Positions 14,898-24,068 of a stretch of DNA of 64,000 nt are shown in pieces. This DNA is from Amycolatopsis pittospori. Lineage in GTDB: Bacteria; Actinomycetota; Actinomycetes; Mycobacteriales; Pseudonocardiaceae. The notes under the pieces were generated by a model. The model was not told where the DNA came from and did not search any database. It worked only from the letters and a program-made list of their open reading frames with translations. Position numbers and translations under genes: made by a program. The stretch covers positions 155,686-219,685 of the forward strand of contig NZ_JACBXD010000002.1 of assembly GCF_013870525.1 (NCBI RefSeq), read 5' to 3'. Within the stretch, counting starts at the first letter, position 1, and every line of letters starts with the position of its first letter.

Positions 14898-17774
14898 ATG
14901 AGATCGCTTCCCCTTCCCCGCCGATGCCGCCACGCGACCGCCGCCCTGACCCTTGTCGTCCTCACCGCGTCGCTCGCCACCGGCACGGCCCACGCCGCCG
15001 ACTACCAGCGGATCCTCAACGGCGCCTTCGACTCGGGTACCGCCGACCCCTGGTGGGCGAGCGCCGGGGTGACCAACCGTGTCGTCGACGACGAGCTGTG
15101 CGCGTCGGTCACCGGCGGCACGGCGAATCCCTGGGACGCCTTGATCGGCCAGAACGGTGTGCCGTTCGAGGCCGGACAGCAGTACACGATGTCCTTCGAC
15201 GCCTACGCCACCACACCCCAGCCCATCGCGGCCAACGCGGGCGAAGGGGTCAGCCCCTATCGAGGGATCGCCCGGCACGAGGTCCAGCTGACCACGAGCA
15301 AACAGAAGTACACCTTCACCTTCACGTCGGATCTGGACTTCCCGGACTCGGGTAGCGGCCAGATCACCTTCCAGCTCGGCGGCAACGCGGCGAACAACAC
15401 CGTCTGCGTCGACAACGTCTCACTGGTCGGCGGTGTGATCCCGCCCGGAGGTCCGGCCGCGCCGACGAAGAAGGTCCAGGTCGACCAGGTCGCGTACCTG
15501 CCGGGTCTGCCGAAGCACGCCACTCTCGTGTCCGACGCGTCCGCCGCGCGGACGTGGGCGCTGAAGAACTCCGCGGGTACGACCGTCGCCACCGGCCGGA
15601 CCACGCCGAAGGGAGTCGACTCGCTCTCCGGTGATCCGGTCCACCTGGTCGACTTCTCGTCCTACGACACCGCGGGCACGGGTTACACGCTGACCGTCGG
15701 CGCTGAGACCAGCTTCCCGTTCGACATCTCCGCCGACCCGATCAAGAAACTTCGGTACGACTCGCTGGCGTTCTTCCACCATCAGCGCAGTGGAATCGAG
15801 ATCGGAGCGCAGGACGTCGGCGCCACCTACGCGCGGCCCGCCGGCCACCTCAACGTCGCTCCGAACCAGGGCGACGACGACGTGCCCTGCCGGTCGGACC
15901 TGAATTGTGGCTACACATTGGACGTGCGCGGAGGCTGGTACGACGCGGGCGATCACGGCAAGTACGTCGTCAACGGCGGCATCTCGGCGTGGCAGGTGCT
16001 CAACACCTACGAGCGCGCCAAGCTGATCGGTGACACCGCCGCACTCGGCGACGGCAAGCTCGCCATCCCGGAAAAGGCCAACGGGGTGCCCGACATCCTC
16101 GACGAGGCACGCTGGGAGGTCGAGTTCCTGCTGAAGATGCAGGCGCCCGACGGCATGGTGCACCACAAGATCCACGACGCGAACTGGACCGGCCTGCCCA
16201 CGCTGCCGCACCAGGACGGCCAAGTCCGCCGGTTGTCGGCGACCAGCACCGCCGCGACGCTGAACATGGCGGCGGTCGCGGCTCAGGCGGCCCGGATCTG
16301 GAAGACGATCGACCCGGCGTTCTCGGCCAAGGCACTCACCGCCGCGACGAGGTCGTACGCCGCCGCGAAAGCCACCCCGGACAAGATCGCCGACCCGGAC
16401 GACGGCACCGGCGGCGGCTCGTACTCCGACAGCACACTGACCGACGAGTTCTACTGGGCCGCCGCGGAAATGTACGCGACGACCGGCGAACCGTCCTACC
16501 GCACGGACGTCACCGGCTCAGCGCTCTACAAAGGACAGTCGATCACCGATCGCGGCTACGACTGGGGTTCCACCGGTCCGCTGGGTGACATCACGCTGGC
16601 ACTGGTGCCCACCGGCCTGCCGACGTCGGACGTCGCGGCGATCAAGACGGCGTTCGTCGCCATCGCCGACAAGCATCTGAACCAGATGGCGTCGCTCGGT
16701 TATCCCGCGCCGTACCGGGAACCGGATGGCAAGTACGTGTGGGGCTCGAACGGCCTGATCGCCAACAACGCGTCGGTGCTCGCGCTCGCCTACGACTTCA
16801 CGGGTGCGGCCAGATACCGCGAGGGCGTGTTCGAAGCGCTGCATTACCTGCTGGGCCGCAACCCGGTGAGCTATTCCTACGTCAGCGGTTACGGCGGGCA
16901 GCCGGTGCGCAACGTCCACCACCGGCACTGGGCCAACCAACTCGATCCGACGACGCCCATCGCACCGCCCGGGGCGCTTTCCGGCGGTCCGAACAGCCGG
17001 CTGCAGGACCCGGTCGCCGCGCGCCGGCTTCAGGGCTGCGAACCGCAGAAGTGCTTTGTGGACCACATCGAGGCGTACTCGCTCAACGAGGTCACGGTCA
17101 ACTGGAACTCGGCGCTGGCGTGGATCGCCAACTGGGCGGCGGAGAAATCGGTCTCACCCGACGCCACTCCGCCGACCACGCCGGGCACCCCGATGGCGTC
17201 CGAGGTGACCGGCACGGGTGTGACGCTGACTTGGACGGCTTCGAGCGATCCGGAGAGCGGGGTCGAGAACTACGAGGTCATCTCGATCGAGGGTGACACT
17301 TCGCGTGTGGTCACCACCGTCACCGGGACATCCGCGAAACTGACCGGGCTGCGGCCGAACGCCGCGTATCGGCTCGCCGTACGGGCCCGCAACGGGGCGG
17401 GACTCAGGTCGGCGTCGTCCGGTGTGGTCTCGGTGACGACCCGGCCGGACGGCCAGACGTCCTGCAAGATCGCCTATCGAGCAAGCGGGTGGAACACCGG
17501 GTTGTCCGGGAACGTCACCATCACCAACACCGGCGGCACGGACTGGGATTCGTGGACGCTCCGGTTCACCTGGCCGGGCGATCAGCGAATCACCCAGGGC
17601 TGGTCGGCGATCTGGACACAGGACGGCGCCGCGGTCACCGCGACCCCCACGTCGTGGAACAGCCGCGTACCGGCGGGTGGTTCGGTGCAGATCGGGTTCA
17701 ACGCCTCGTCGACGCCGCCCCATCCGGAGCCGATCGGCTTGACGATCGACGGGCAGGCCTGCTCGCGAGGATGA
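14898..17774 (+). CDS. Secreted multi-domain GH9 cellulase
   Basis: The protein has 958 residues. It comprises a signal peptide (1-34, cut near AHAAD); a CBM4/9-like N-terminal module (about 36-178); an Ig-like CelD_N domain (about 191-278); a GH9 (alpha/alpha)6 catalytic domain (about 283-750); FnIII (about 757-850); and CBM2 (about 857-958). Catalytic residues are D349 and D352 in GGWYDAGDHGKY and E731 in the EAYSLNEVTVNWNSALAW region. The N-terminal CBM4-Ig arrangement is typical of processive endoglucanases or exocellulases. GGAGGA precedes the start. Expression should be cellobiose-responsive through the operator at 14841. It works with the GH5 enzyme, and each has its own cellulose-binding CBM2. 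Confidence 0.95.
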   Translation: MRSLPLPRRCRHATAALTLVVLTASLATGTAHAADYQRILNGAFDSGTADPWWASAGVTNRVVDDELCASVTGGTANPWDALIGQNGVPFEAGQQYTMSFDAYATTPQPIAANAGEGVSPYRGIARHEVQLTTSKQKYTFTFTSDLDFPDSGSGQITFQLGGNAANNTVCVDNVSLVGGVIPPGGPAAPTKKVQVDQVAYLPGLPKHATLVSDASAARTWALKNSAGTTVATGRTTPKGVDSLSGDPVHLVDFSSYDTAGTGYTLTVGAETSFPFDISADPIKKLRYDSLAFFHHQRSGIEIGAQDVGATYARPAGHLNVAPNQGDDDVPCRSDLNCGYTLDVRGGWYDAGDHGKYVVNGGISAWQVLNTYERAKLIGDTAALGDGKLAIPEKANGVPDILDEARWEVEFLLKMQAPDGMVHHKIHDANWTGLPTLPHQDGQVRRLSATSTAATLNMAAVAAQAARIWKTIDPAFSAKALTAATRSYAAAKATPDKIADPDDGTGGGSYSDSTLTDEFYWAAAEMYATTGEPSYRTDVTGSALYKGQSITDRGYDWGSTGPLGDITLALVPTGLPTSDVAAIKTAFVAIADKHLNQMASLGYPAPYREPDGKYVWGSNGLIANNASVLALAYDFTGAARYREGVFEALHYLLGRNPVSYSYVSGYGGQPVRNVHHRHWANQLDPTTPIAPPGALSGGPNSRLQDPVAARRLQGCEPQKCFVDHIEAYSLNEVTVNWNSALAWIANWAAEKSVSPDATPPTTPGTPMASEVTGTGVTLTWTASSDPESGVENYEVISIEGDTSRVVTTVTGTSAKLTGLRPNAAYRLAVRARNGAGLRSASSGVVSVTTRPDGQTSCKIAYRASGWNTGLSGNVTITNTGGTDWDSWTLRFTWPGDQRITQGWSAIWTQDGAAVTATPTSWNSRVPAGGSVQIGFNASSTPPHPEPIGLTIDGQACSRG

Positions 17775-17905
17775 CCTGACCGGTCGGGCGCTGTCGGCGT
17801 CCACACCATCACGGGAACCGTTGCCCGCCCGCCCGCGTCAGAACGCGACCTACCGCGAGGCACCGGGCCGGTAGGTGCACGCGCCCGCTGTCCGAGGAGG
17901 AGCCG

Positions 17906-19555
17906 ATGCCGTTCCTTGATCCCGAACCGCTCTACGCCAAGCTCACCTCGGGCGACGCGGCGGGCATCGTCGAGGTCGGCGCCTCCATCGCCGACGCCAA
18001 GGCGTCGTTGCGGACCGTCGCGGGCGGGATCTCCGACGGCGCGCTGCGGGCGGCACGTTCATGGCGCGGCACGGCGGCGGCGGAGTTCGTCGGTAAGGCG
18101 AAGAAGTCCTCGCGGGCCGTCGCCGAGGTGTACGAACAACTCCACACCGCGGAGTCGGCCATCGAAGGCGCCGCGAAGGCGTACACCGCGCTGCGGACGT
18201 CGGCCGAGACGGCCATCGCGCCTTGGCGCGAGCTCGGCCTGAGCGACCTCGCCGAAGCGCCGGAAATCGCCATGCGGACCGTTCGGGCGCTGACCGTCGC
18301 CCAGCGGAGCTACGAAGGCAAGCTGAACGCGCTGGCGGCGACCACCGACGGAGGCGGCGGTGACGGCTGGGACAGCGACGGCAACGCCCACATCGGCGGC
18401 GTCGATCCGGGACAGCCGTGGACGTCGCAAGGTTTGGCCTACGACGGCGAGAACCTGCTCGTGGGCTCGTATCACGACGGTGATGGGGATGGGAGCGGTG
18501 ACAGTCCGATCGGGCCCGGGCTGACGCCGAGCCGGCTGACCTACGTCGACTACGAGACCGGCGAAGAAGCGGGGAACGTCTATCTCGACGGTAACGGCGA
18601 AGTAGGCGCGCCCACGCATACCGGTGGGGTCGCCACGGACGGCAAACACGTCTGGGTGTCGTCCAACGAACACGTGTACGTCTACGACAAGGCCGAACTC
18701 GACGCCGCGCAGGACAGCGGTGTGCCCGTCGACGCCGTGGACGTGGTCCGGACCCCGGCCCACAGCTATGTCACCTACGCCCAGGGCAAGCTCTTCGTCG
18801 GCGACTACGGCAACAACCGGTTGTACGAAATCCCCGTCGGCGAGAACGGCTCACCCGAACCGGACAAAGCCGGAGAACCGATCGAGACACCGAACAACGT
18901 CCAGGGTGTCGTGGTGCGCGACGACGAGTTCATCTTCTCCTCGTCCGACGGTCACAGCGGCAAGTTCTACCGGCAGGACCGGACGCCGGAATGGTACGAC
19001 TTCAACGACCGCGAGGAAATCGAACTCAAAGGCGGCGAGCCGGGCAACGAAGACGGATACGACTCGCACGGCGTCGAAGAGGCCGTCGAGATCGACGGGG
19101 AAATCGTGCTGGCGCACGAATCCGGCGCATACGGCTACCAGAAGAACCCGGGCGAGAAGTGGGACGAGCCGGAACTGACCAGGATCTCCTTGGAGGAACT
19201 CGGCCTGGACCCGGACGGCGCGCTCTCCCCCGGCGACGCCGGATACGAAACCGATCCCGACTCACTGGTCGGTGCCGCGGGTGTCCTGGACGAGGCGACA
19301 TCGACGTTGCGCAGTGCCGCGGGCGCGATGTCGCGGCTGCAACTGGCGTCGCACCTGCTCGGCGAGGTTCCCGCCGCCGCCACTTTCAGCGACGCGCTGA
19401 CCGAGCACGTCTCCGCGGCCGGCGACCGGCTGACCGCGGGAGTGGAAACGATCGGCGGCATCGCGGACAGCCTGGTCACCGGCGCCGACACGTACCGGCG
19501 GATCGAGGACGGGATCGGCGAGGGATGGGACGCGCTCGGCAAAGTCCTCCTCTGA
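17906..19555 (+). CDS. WXG100-like helical protein with embedded beta-propeller-like domain
   Basis: This 549-residue protein starts at ATG 17906 after CGAGGAGGAG. Residues 1-140 are long helices with a central SWRGTAAAEF, the WxG turn of ESX/WXG100-like proteins. Residues about 155-440 are beta-rich with repeated QGLAYDGENLLVGSY-, VATDGKHVWVSSNEHVYVYD- and YVTYAQGKLFVGDYGNNRLYEI-like blades, suggesting a six- or seven-bladed propeller. Residues about 455-549 are helical again (LVGAAGVLDEATSTLRSAAG), like a second ESX-type bundle. There is no signal peptide. I infer a type VII secreted or cell-surface protein. No ESX genes lie nearby. Confidence 0.7.
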   Translation: MPFLDPEPLYAKLTSGDAAGIVEVGASIADAKASLRTVAGGISDGALRAARSWRGTAAAEFVGKAKKSSRAVAEVYEQLHTAESAIEGAAKAYTALRTSAETAIAPWRELGLSDLAEAPEIAMRTVRALTVAQRSYEGKLNALAATTDGGGGDGWDSDGNAHIGGVDPGQPWTSQGLAYDGENLLVGSYHDGDGDGSGDSPIGPGLTPSRLTYVDYETGEEAGNVYLDGNGEVGAPTHTGGVATDGKHVWVSSNEHVYVYDKAELDAAQDSGVPVDAVDVVRTPAHSYVTYAQGKLFVGDYGNNRLYEIPVGENGSPEPDKAGEPIETPNNVQGVVVRDDEFIFSSSDGHSGKFYRQDRTPEWYDFNDREEIELKGGEPGNEDGYDSHGVEEAVEIDGEIVLAHESGAYGYQKNPGEKWDEPELTRISLEELGLDPDGALSPGDAGYETDPDSLVGAAGVLDEATSTLRSAAGAMSRLQLASHLLGEVPAAATFSDALTEHVSAAGDRLTAGVETIGGIADSLVTGADTYRRIEDGIGEGWDALGKVLL

Positions 19556-19576
19556 CCGGGAAAGCCCGGCCATGAC

Positions 19577-21082
19577 TCAACGCCCGCGGATACGTGCGGC
19601 CAGCGCGGCGAGCGGCGACCGTCGTGTTCGCACCGGGAGCCGCCCGGACGTGATGTCCTCCAGCAGGGTCGCGACGGTTTCCCGGGCGCAGGTGCGGTTC
19701 GCGCCGATCCCGCCCGAGGGACCGCGTTTGATCCAGCCGACGACGTAGGCGCCGCTGCGGTCCTCGACGCGGCCCGCGGTGTTCGGAATCGTGCCTCGGC
19801 CTTCGTCGAACGGCAGGCCCGGCACCGGCGTTCCGCGGTAGCCGACCGCGCGCACGACCTGGCCCGCGGCGATTTCGACCGGCCCGTCCGGACCGGTGAC
19901 ACGAAGGCCGCGCACCTGCGTGTCCCCCACTATCCCGGTGGGAGCGGAGTGAAAGCGCAGGACGATCCGGCGTGAGTCCGCGGCCGGCGGCGCGGTCCAG
20001 TCGACGGCCTCGCGGCCGAGTTCGCGCAGCAGCTTCGCTTTGCCGGTGCCCGCGTCGATCACGGCCGCGGTACGCGGATCCCCGTCGTCGACGACGAGCG
20101 GCACACCGGCACGCTGTGCCAGCGCGAGCAGTTCCGGCGAGGTGTAGGCGGCGTCCTCCGGCCCGCGCCGGGCGAGCAGGACGACCTCGCGGACCTTGCT
20201 CGTACGCAACCGTTCCAGCGCGTGCCGGGCGATCGTGGTGCCGGTCAGGCCGTCGGGATCGGCGGTGAGGATCCGGGCCACGTCCAGGGCGACGTTGCCG
20301 GTACCGATCAGCACGACGCGTTCCGCGGACAGGTCCACCGCGTTCGCGGGCACGTCCGGATGACCGTTGTACCAGCCGACGACGGTGGTCGCGGCGATAC
20401 TGCCGGGCAGGTCCTCGCCGTCCAGGCCGAGGTCGCGCGCGGACGAGGCGCCGACGGCGTAGACCACGGCGTCGTGCTGCTCGGCGAGTTCGTCGACCGT
20501 GACGTGGCGGCCGACCTCGGTGCCCAGGCGCATCCGCAGCCGCGGATGCTCGTGGAGCCGCGAGAAGGTTTCACCGATCCGCTTCGTGGCGGGGTGGTCC
20601 GGGGCGACGCCGAAGCGGACGAGCCCGCCCGCGACCGGCAACCGGTCGATCAGGGTGACCCGCGCGTTCGTGTGCAGGAGCAGATCCTCGACGGCGTACA
20701 TGCCGGCCGGACCGGTGCCGACGACGGCGATGTCCGGCGGCGTGAAATCGCTCGGGATGGCCCGGTCGAAGGTCGGCGGGCTCCAGCGGTGGAAGTTCGG
20801 CGCGGGATCGGCCGCCGTCCCGGTCTCGCGGCCGGCGTAGTACTCCGCGTTGAGACCCGCGTAGACCTGCAGCGATCCGGTCAGCAGATCCGCCGGGAAG
20901 ATCGCGTCCACCGGGCAGGCGTCCGCGCACGCCCCGCAGTCGATGCACGTGTCCGGATCGACGTAGAGCATCTCCGTGGTGCCGAAGTCGGGCTCGTCCG
21001 GTGTCGGGTGGATGCAGTTGACCGGGCAGACCGACACGCAAGTGGCGTCGCTGCAACAGGTCTGAGTGATCGCGAAGGCCAT
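19577..21082 (-). CDS. Ferredoxin-fused ferredoxin-NADP+ reductase (FprB-like)
   Basis: The protein has 501 residues. The N-terminal ferredoxin has two cysteine clusters (CCSDATCVSVCPVNC and CIDCGACADACPVDA) for a 7Fe or 8Fe ferredoxin. The adrenodoxin-reductase-type FAD/NADP domain follows from about 115: FAD site VVGTGPAGMYAVEDL, NADP site LIGTGNVALDVARIL, and the C-terminal GWIKRGPSGGIGANR. Fusion makes a self-contained electron chain from NADPH to an acceptor protein. It starts one base after the stop of the AurF-like oxygenase gene on the same strand, so it is very likely that enzyme's electron donor. Confidence 0.92.
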   Translation of the reverse strand: MAFAITQTCCSDATCVSVCPVNCIHPTPDEPDFGTTEMLYVDPDTCIDCGACADACPVDAIFPADLLTGSLQVYAGLNAEYYAGRETGTAADPAPNFHRWSPPTFDRAIPSDFTPPDIAVVGTGPAGMYAVEDLLLHTNARVTLIDRLPVAGGLVRFGVAPDHPATKRIGETFSRLHEHPRLRMRLGTEVGRHVTVDELAEQHDAVVYAVGASSARDLGLDGEDLPGSIAATTVVGWYNGHPDVPANAVDLSAERVVLIGTGNVALDVARILTADPDGLTGTTIARHALERLRTSKVREVVLLARRGPEDAAYTSPELLALAQRAGVPLVVDDGDPRTAAVIDAGTGKAKLLRELGREAVDWTAPPAADSRRIVLRFHSAPTGIVGDTQVRGLRVTGPDGPVEIAAGQVVRAVGYRGTPVPGLPFDEGRGTIPNTAGRVEDRSGAYVVGWIKRGPSGGIGANRTCARETVATLLEDITSGRLPVRTRRSPLAALAARIRGR

Positions 21083-21083
21083 G

Positions 21084-22001
21084 TCAGATCAGGTTCGCCC
21101 GCTTGTAGAACACCAGCGCGGGCCGGGTGAGCAGACCGCACGAGTTCAGGAACTCCATCAGGCCGGCGCAACTGGACCGCATCATCGCCTTGTGGTGTTC
21201 ATTGGTCTTCGCCTCGCGCAGCGCGCGGGCGCTGTCGAGACCCGCGTTCTCGTAGACGTCGCGGTTGACCATGCTGCTGACGATGAAGTACGACGCGATC
21301 GCGACGACCAGCGCGTTGATCCGACGGCGCAGGAAGCCCGCGCCCTTCAGCTGTTCTCGCGTTTCTTCCCGGGCGAACTTCATGTGCCGGGACTCTTCGA
21401 CGACGTGGATGTTGTTGATGGTGCGCACGAACGGGACCACCCGCTCGTCACGCATCCAGTCGCGCTGCATCACGTCCAGGACCTCTTCGGCGACGAGGAT
21501 CGCCGCGTACGCCGCTTCGCCACTGGCCGTCGCCTTGAAGACGCGGCCGAGCTCGACGGCGAGCCGGCGCGGGCGATACGGCGGCGCGCCGAGTTTCTCC
21601 GCACCGCGGGCGAACATGATCGAATGGCGGCATTCGTCCGCGATCTCGGTCAGCGCCCACTGGAACGCCGGGTCGGTCGGATCCTTGGCGTAGAAATCGC
21701 GCAGCACCATCTGCTGCAGGATCATCTCGAACCAGATACCGGTGCTCGCGACCGAGGCGGCCTCCTGACGCGTGAGCTCCTTCTGCTGCTCCGGGGTCAT
21801 CTCCGCCCAGTAGCTCGTGCCGTAGAGGGTGCTCCACTCCGGGCTGGCGCCATGGAAGTCCTTGTCCAACGGGGTCTCCCAGTCCACCTCGGTGGCCGGG
21901 TCGTAGGACAACATCGCGGAGGAGTCGAGGAGCCGCTGCGCGGTCTCCTGGCGACCGGCGGCGGCCGCTCCCGCGGTACGCGGCATATCGGTGCTGGTCA
22001 T
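21084..22001 (-). CDS. AurF-like diiron oxygenase
   Basis: The protein has 305 residues. It has the ferritin-like four-helix fold of the p-aminobenzoate N-oxygenase (AurF) family with carboxylate/histidine diiron ligands: ASTGIWFEMILQQ, ADECRHSIMFARGAEKLG, AAILVAEEVLDVMQRDW and VEESRHMKFA. The ExxRH and ExxxH spacing fits. Known members convert aryl amines to nitro or hydroxylamine compounds, but many chromosomal homologues have no assigned substrate. It is followed at once by the ferredoxin-reductase fusion gene. A perfect TGTTACC-CAA-GGTAACA dyad lies 58 bp upstream of the start. No PKS/NRPS genes are nearby, so a stand-alone detoxification or tailoring role is possible. Confidence 0.87.
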   Translation of the reverse strand: MTSTDMPRTAGAAAAGRQETAQRLLDSSAMLSYDPATEVDWETPLDKDFHGASPEWSTLYGTSYWAEMTPEQQKELTRQEAASVASTGIWFEMILQQMVLRDFYAKDPTDPAFQWALTEIADECRHSIMFARGAEKLGAPPYRPRRLAVELGRVFKATASGEAAYAAILVAEEVLDVMQRDWMRDERVVPFVRTINNIHVVEESRHMKFAREETREQLKGAGFLRRRINALVVAIASYFIVSSMVNRDVYENAGLDSARALREAKTNEHHKAMMRSSCAGLMEFLNSCGLLTRPALVFYKRANLI

Positions 22002-22058
22002 ACGGACCCTCCCTGGCTGCGTCGGCAGAGTGTAGATTTAGGCGTTACCGTGATTCAC

Positions 22059-22075
22059 TGTTACCCAAGGTAACA
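22059..22075. promoter_or_regulatory. Operator-like dyad between AurF-like and hydrolase genes
   Basis: TGTTACC (22059-22065) and GGTAACA (22069-22075) form a perfect inverted repeat around CAA. A further GTTACC half-site lies at 22043-22048, 17 bp upstream. It is placed in the 110-bp divergent gap between the oxygenase (22001) and the alpha/beta hydrolase (22112), so one regulator could control both. The pattern suits TetR-family dimers. No such gene is adjacent. Confidence 0.65.
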
Positions 22076-22111
22076 CTTAAATGGCCGCGCCGCGAGTACG
22101 GAGTCCCGATC

Positions 22112-22960
22112 ATGACCGCACCCCGCCGAGTCAACTCCTTCGATCACGACGGGCTCACCTTCGACGTGCGCGACACCGGCCCGCTCGACGGCGCCGTCGT
22201 CGTCCTGCTGCACGGATTCCCGCAGACCGGAGCTTCGTGGGCCGAGACCGCCGCACTGCTCAACGAGCGGGGATACCGCACGATCGTGCCCGACCAGCGC
22301 GGCTACTCGCCCCGCGCGCGTCCGCGCGGCCGCTTCGCCTATCGGTCGAGCCGCCTCGTGGGCGACACGGTCGCGCTGATCCACGCCATCGGCGCCGGAC
22401 CGGTCCATCTGGTCGGCCATGACTGGGGCGCCAACGTCGCCTGGACGACCGCGGCCCAGCGGCCGGCGCTGATCAAGTCGCTGACCAGCGTCTCGGTCCC
22501 CCACGCGGGAGCGTTCCTGCGTGCGATGCTGACCAGCGACCAGCTCCTCCGGTCCTCTTACATGTTCTTCTTCCAGATCCCCTGGCTGCCCGAACTCGCC
22601 ATCCGGCTCCGGCCGCGGGTGCTGGACCGCACGCTCGCGAAAACCGGGATGACCGCGGCCCAGATCGACCGGGTCCACCAGGAGATCCTCCTCGGCGGAG
22701 CCTTGACCGGCGGCCTGAACTGGTACCGCGCGATGCTCCTGCAGCGCCCGACGGCCCTGCGCACCCGGGTTCCCGCGCCGACCACGCACGTCTGGAGTGA
22801 CGGCGACTCGGCCCTCTCCCGTCGCAGCGCCGAACTAGCCGGCCACTACGCCGCAGGCGCCTACCGGCTGGAGATCCTGACCGGCATCAGCCACTGGGTC
22901 CCCGAAGAGGCCGCGACGACACTGGCCGACATCATCGACAGCACAGCGGCTTCCGGTTAG
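22112..22960 (+). CDS. Epoxide-hydrolase-like alpha/beta hydrolase
   Basis: This 282-residue protein has oxyanion loop LLHGFPQTGASW and nucleophile elbow LVGHDWGANVAW, with Asp as nucleophile as in epoxide hydrolases and haloalkane dehalogenases. The C-terminal histidine lies in TGISHWVPEEA. A cap domain (about 135-210) includes MFFFQIPWLPELAIRL. It cleaves a small hydrophobic ester, epoxide or halide. The epoxide activity is likely from the HDW motif but not certain. It is divergent from the AurF-like oxygenase and may share its operator. Oxygenase plus epoxide hydrolase would make chemical sense for processing an aromatic substrate. Confidence 0.88.
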   Translation: MTAPRRVNSFDHDGLTFDVRDTGPLDGAVVVLLHGFPQTGASWAETAALLNERGYRTIVPDQRGYSPRARPRGRFAYRSSRLVGDTVALIHAIGAGPVHLVGHDWGANVAWTTAAQRPALIKSLTSVSVPHAGAFLRAMLTSDQLLRSSYMFFFQIPWLPELAIRLRPRVLDRTLAKTGMTAAQIDRVHQEILLGGALTGGLNWYRAMLLQRPTALRTRVPAPTTHVWSDGDSALSRRSAELAGHYAAGAYRLEILTGISHWVPEEAATTLADIIDSTAASG

Positions 22961-23021
22961 AAGCCCGCCCACGGGGTATCCGGCGCTGAGTCACGTCCGT
23001 CTGGAAAGGACCTTGTGTCAC

Positions 23022-24068
23022 ATGCGTTCACCCCAGCCACGTGGTCCGATCAGCGCCACTCTGCTCGACCGTCTCACCGGAACGCCGGGCGAACTCGCGA
23101 TTCCGGGCACCGACCTTCCCGGCGAGTCCCCGGAGACGGCCCTGTCGGACGAGGACCTGCAGCTGAGTCTGTGGGTCTGCTATGAACTGAGTTACCGCGG
23201 ATTCGACGGCGTCGACCACGCTTGGGAAACCGAACCGACACTGCTCGCCCTCCGTACGGAGCTGGAACAGCGGTTCCTGGCCGCCCTCCGCCACCGGGTC
23301 GCGGTCCCCACCGCACCGGACGCCGCGTCGGTGCCGTCGGCCCTCACCGCGTTGATCGCCGCCGACGACGGACCGGAACTCGCCCTCTATCTGCAACGCG
23401 AGGCCACATCCGAACAGTTCGCGGAATTCGTGGCCCATCGCTCGCTGTATCACCTGAAAGAGGCCGATCCGCACAGCTGGGCCATTCCCCGCGTCGACGG
23501 GAAGGCGAAAGCCGCGCTGGTGGAGATTCAGGCGGACGAATACGGCGGTGGCCGGTTCGAGCGCATGCATTCGGAACTGTTCCGCGCGATGATGCGCGAT
23601 CTCGGGCTCGACGCCACCTACGGCGCGTTCCTCGACCGGGTTCCCGCGGTGACCCTGGCGGTCAGCAACACGATGTCCTTCTTCGGTCTCCATCGGCGAT
23701 GGACACCGGCACTGCTCGGGCACCTCGCGGTGGTCGAGATGACGTCGTCCCTGCCGAACAGGCGCTACGGCAACGGCCTGCGCCGCCTCGGTCACGACGC
23801 GAAGACCACCTACTTCTTCGACGAGCACGTCGAGGCGGACGCCGTGCACGAACAGATCGCCGCCAACGATCTGTGCGGCGGTTACGCCCACGACCATCCC
23901 GAGTCCGCGGGAGACATTCTCTTCGGCGCCGCGTGCGCGCTCACCGCCGAAGCCGCCATGGCCGATCACCTGCTCACCCGATGGGCAGCAGGCGAGAGTT
24001 CGCTACTTCGCGACAGCGCGGGGGTCGGCGCCGAAGGTCCGGTCCACGCCGCCTCAGCGGCGCGGTGA
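23022..24068 (+). CDS. Haem-oxygenase-like iron-containing redox enzyme
   Basis: The protein has 348 residues. The helical C-terminal part carries EIQADEYGGGRFERMHSELF and HVEADAVHEQIAAND, the ExxxxxxxH/HxxE-type ligands of the haem-oxygenase-like diiron oxidase (HDO) family annotated as iron-containing redox enzymes. Known HDOs perform oxidative C-C or C-N chemistry. This one's substrate is unknown. ATG 23022 is preferred to TTG 23013 because GGAAAGGA is too close to the latter. Its 3' end overlaps the convergent CDGSH gene by 15 bp. The pairing of an HDO with a CDGSH protein suggests cluster delivery or electron transfer, which is inferred. Confidence 0.82.
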   Translation: MRSPQPRGPISATLLDRLTGTPGELAIPGTDLPGESPETALSDEDLQLSLWVCYELSYRGFDGVDHAWETEPTLLALRTELEQRFLAALRHRVAVPTAPDAASVPSALTALIAADDGPELALYLQREATSEQFAEFVAHRSLYHLKEADPHSWAIPRVDGKAKAALVEIQADEYGGGRFERMHSELFRAMMRDLGLDATYGAFLDRVPAVTLAVSNTMSFFGLHRRWTPALLGHLAVVEMTSSLPNRRYGNGLRRLGHDAKTTYFFDEHVEADAVHEQIAANDLCGGYAHDHPESAGDILFGAACALTAEAAMADHLLTRWAAGESSLLRDSAGVGAEGPVHAASAAR

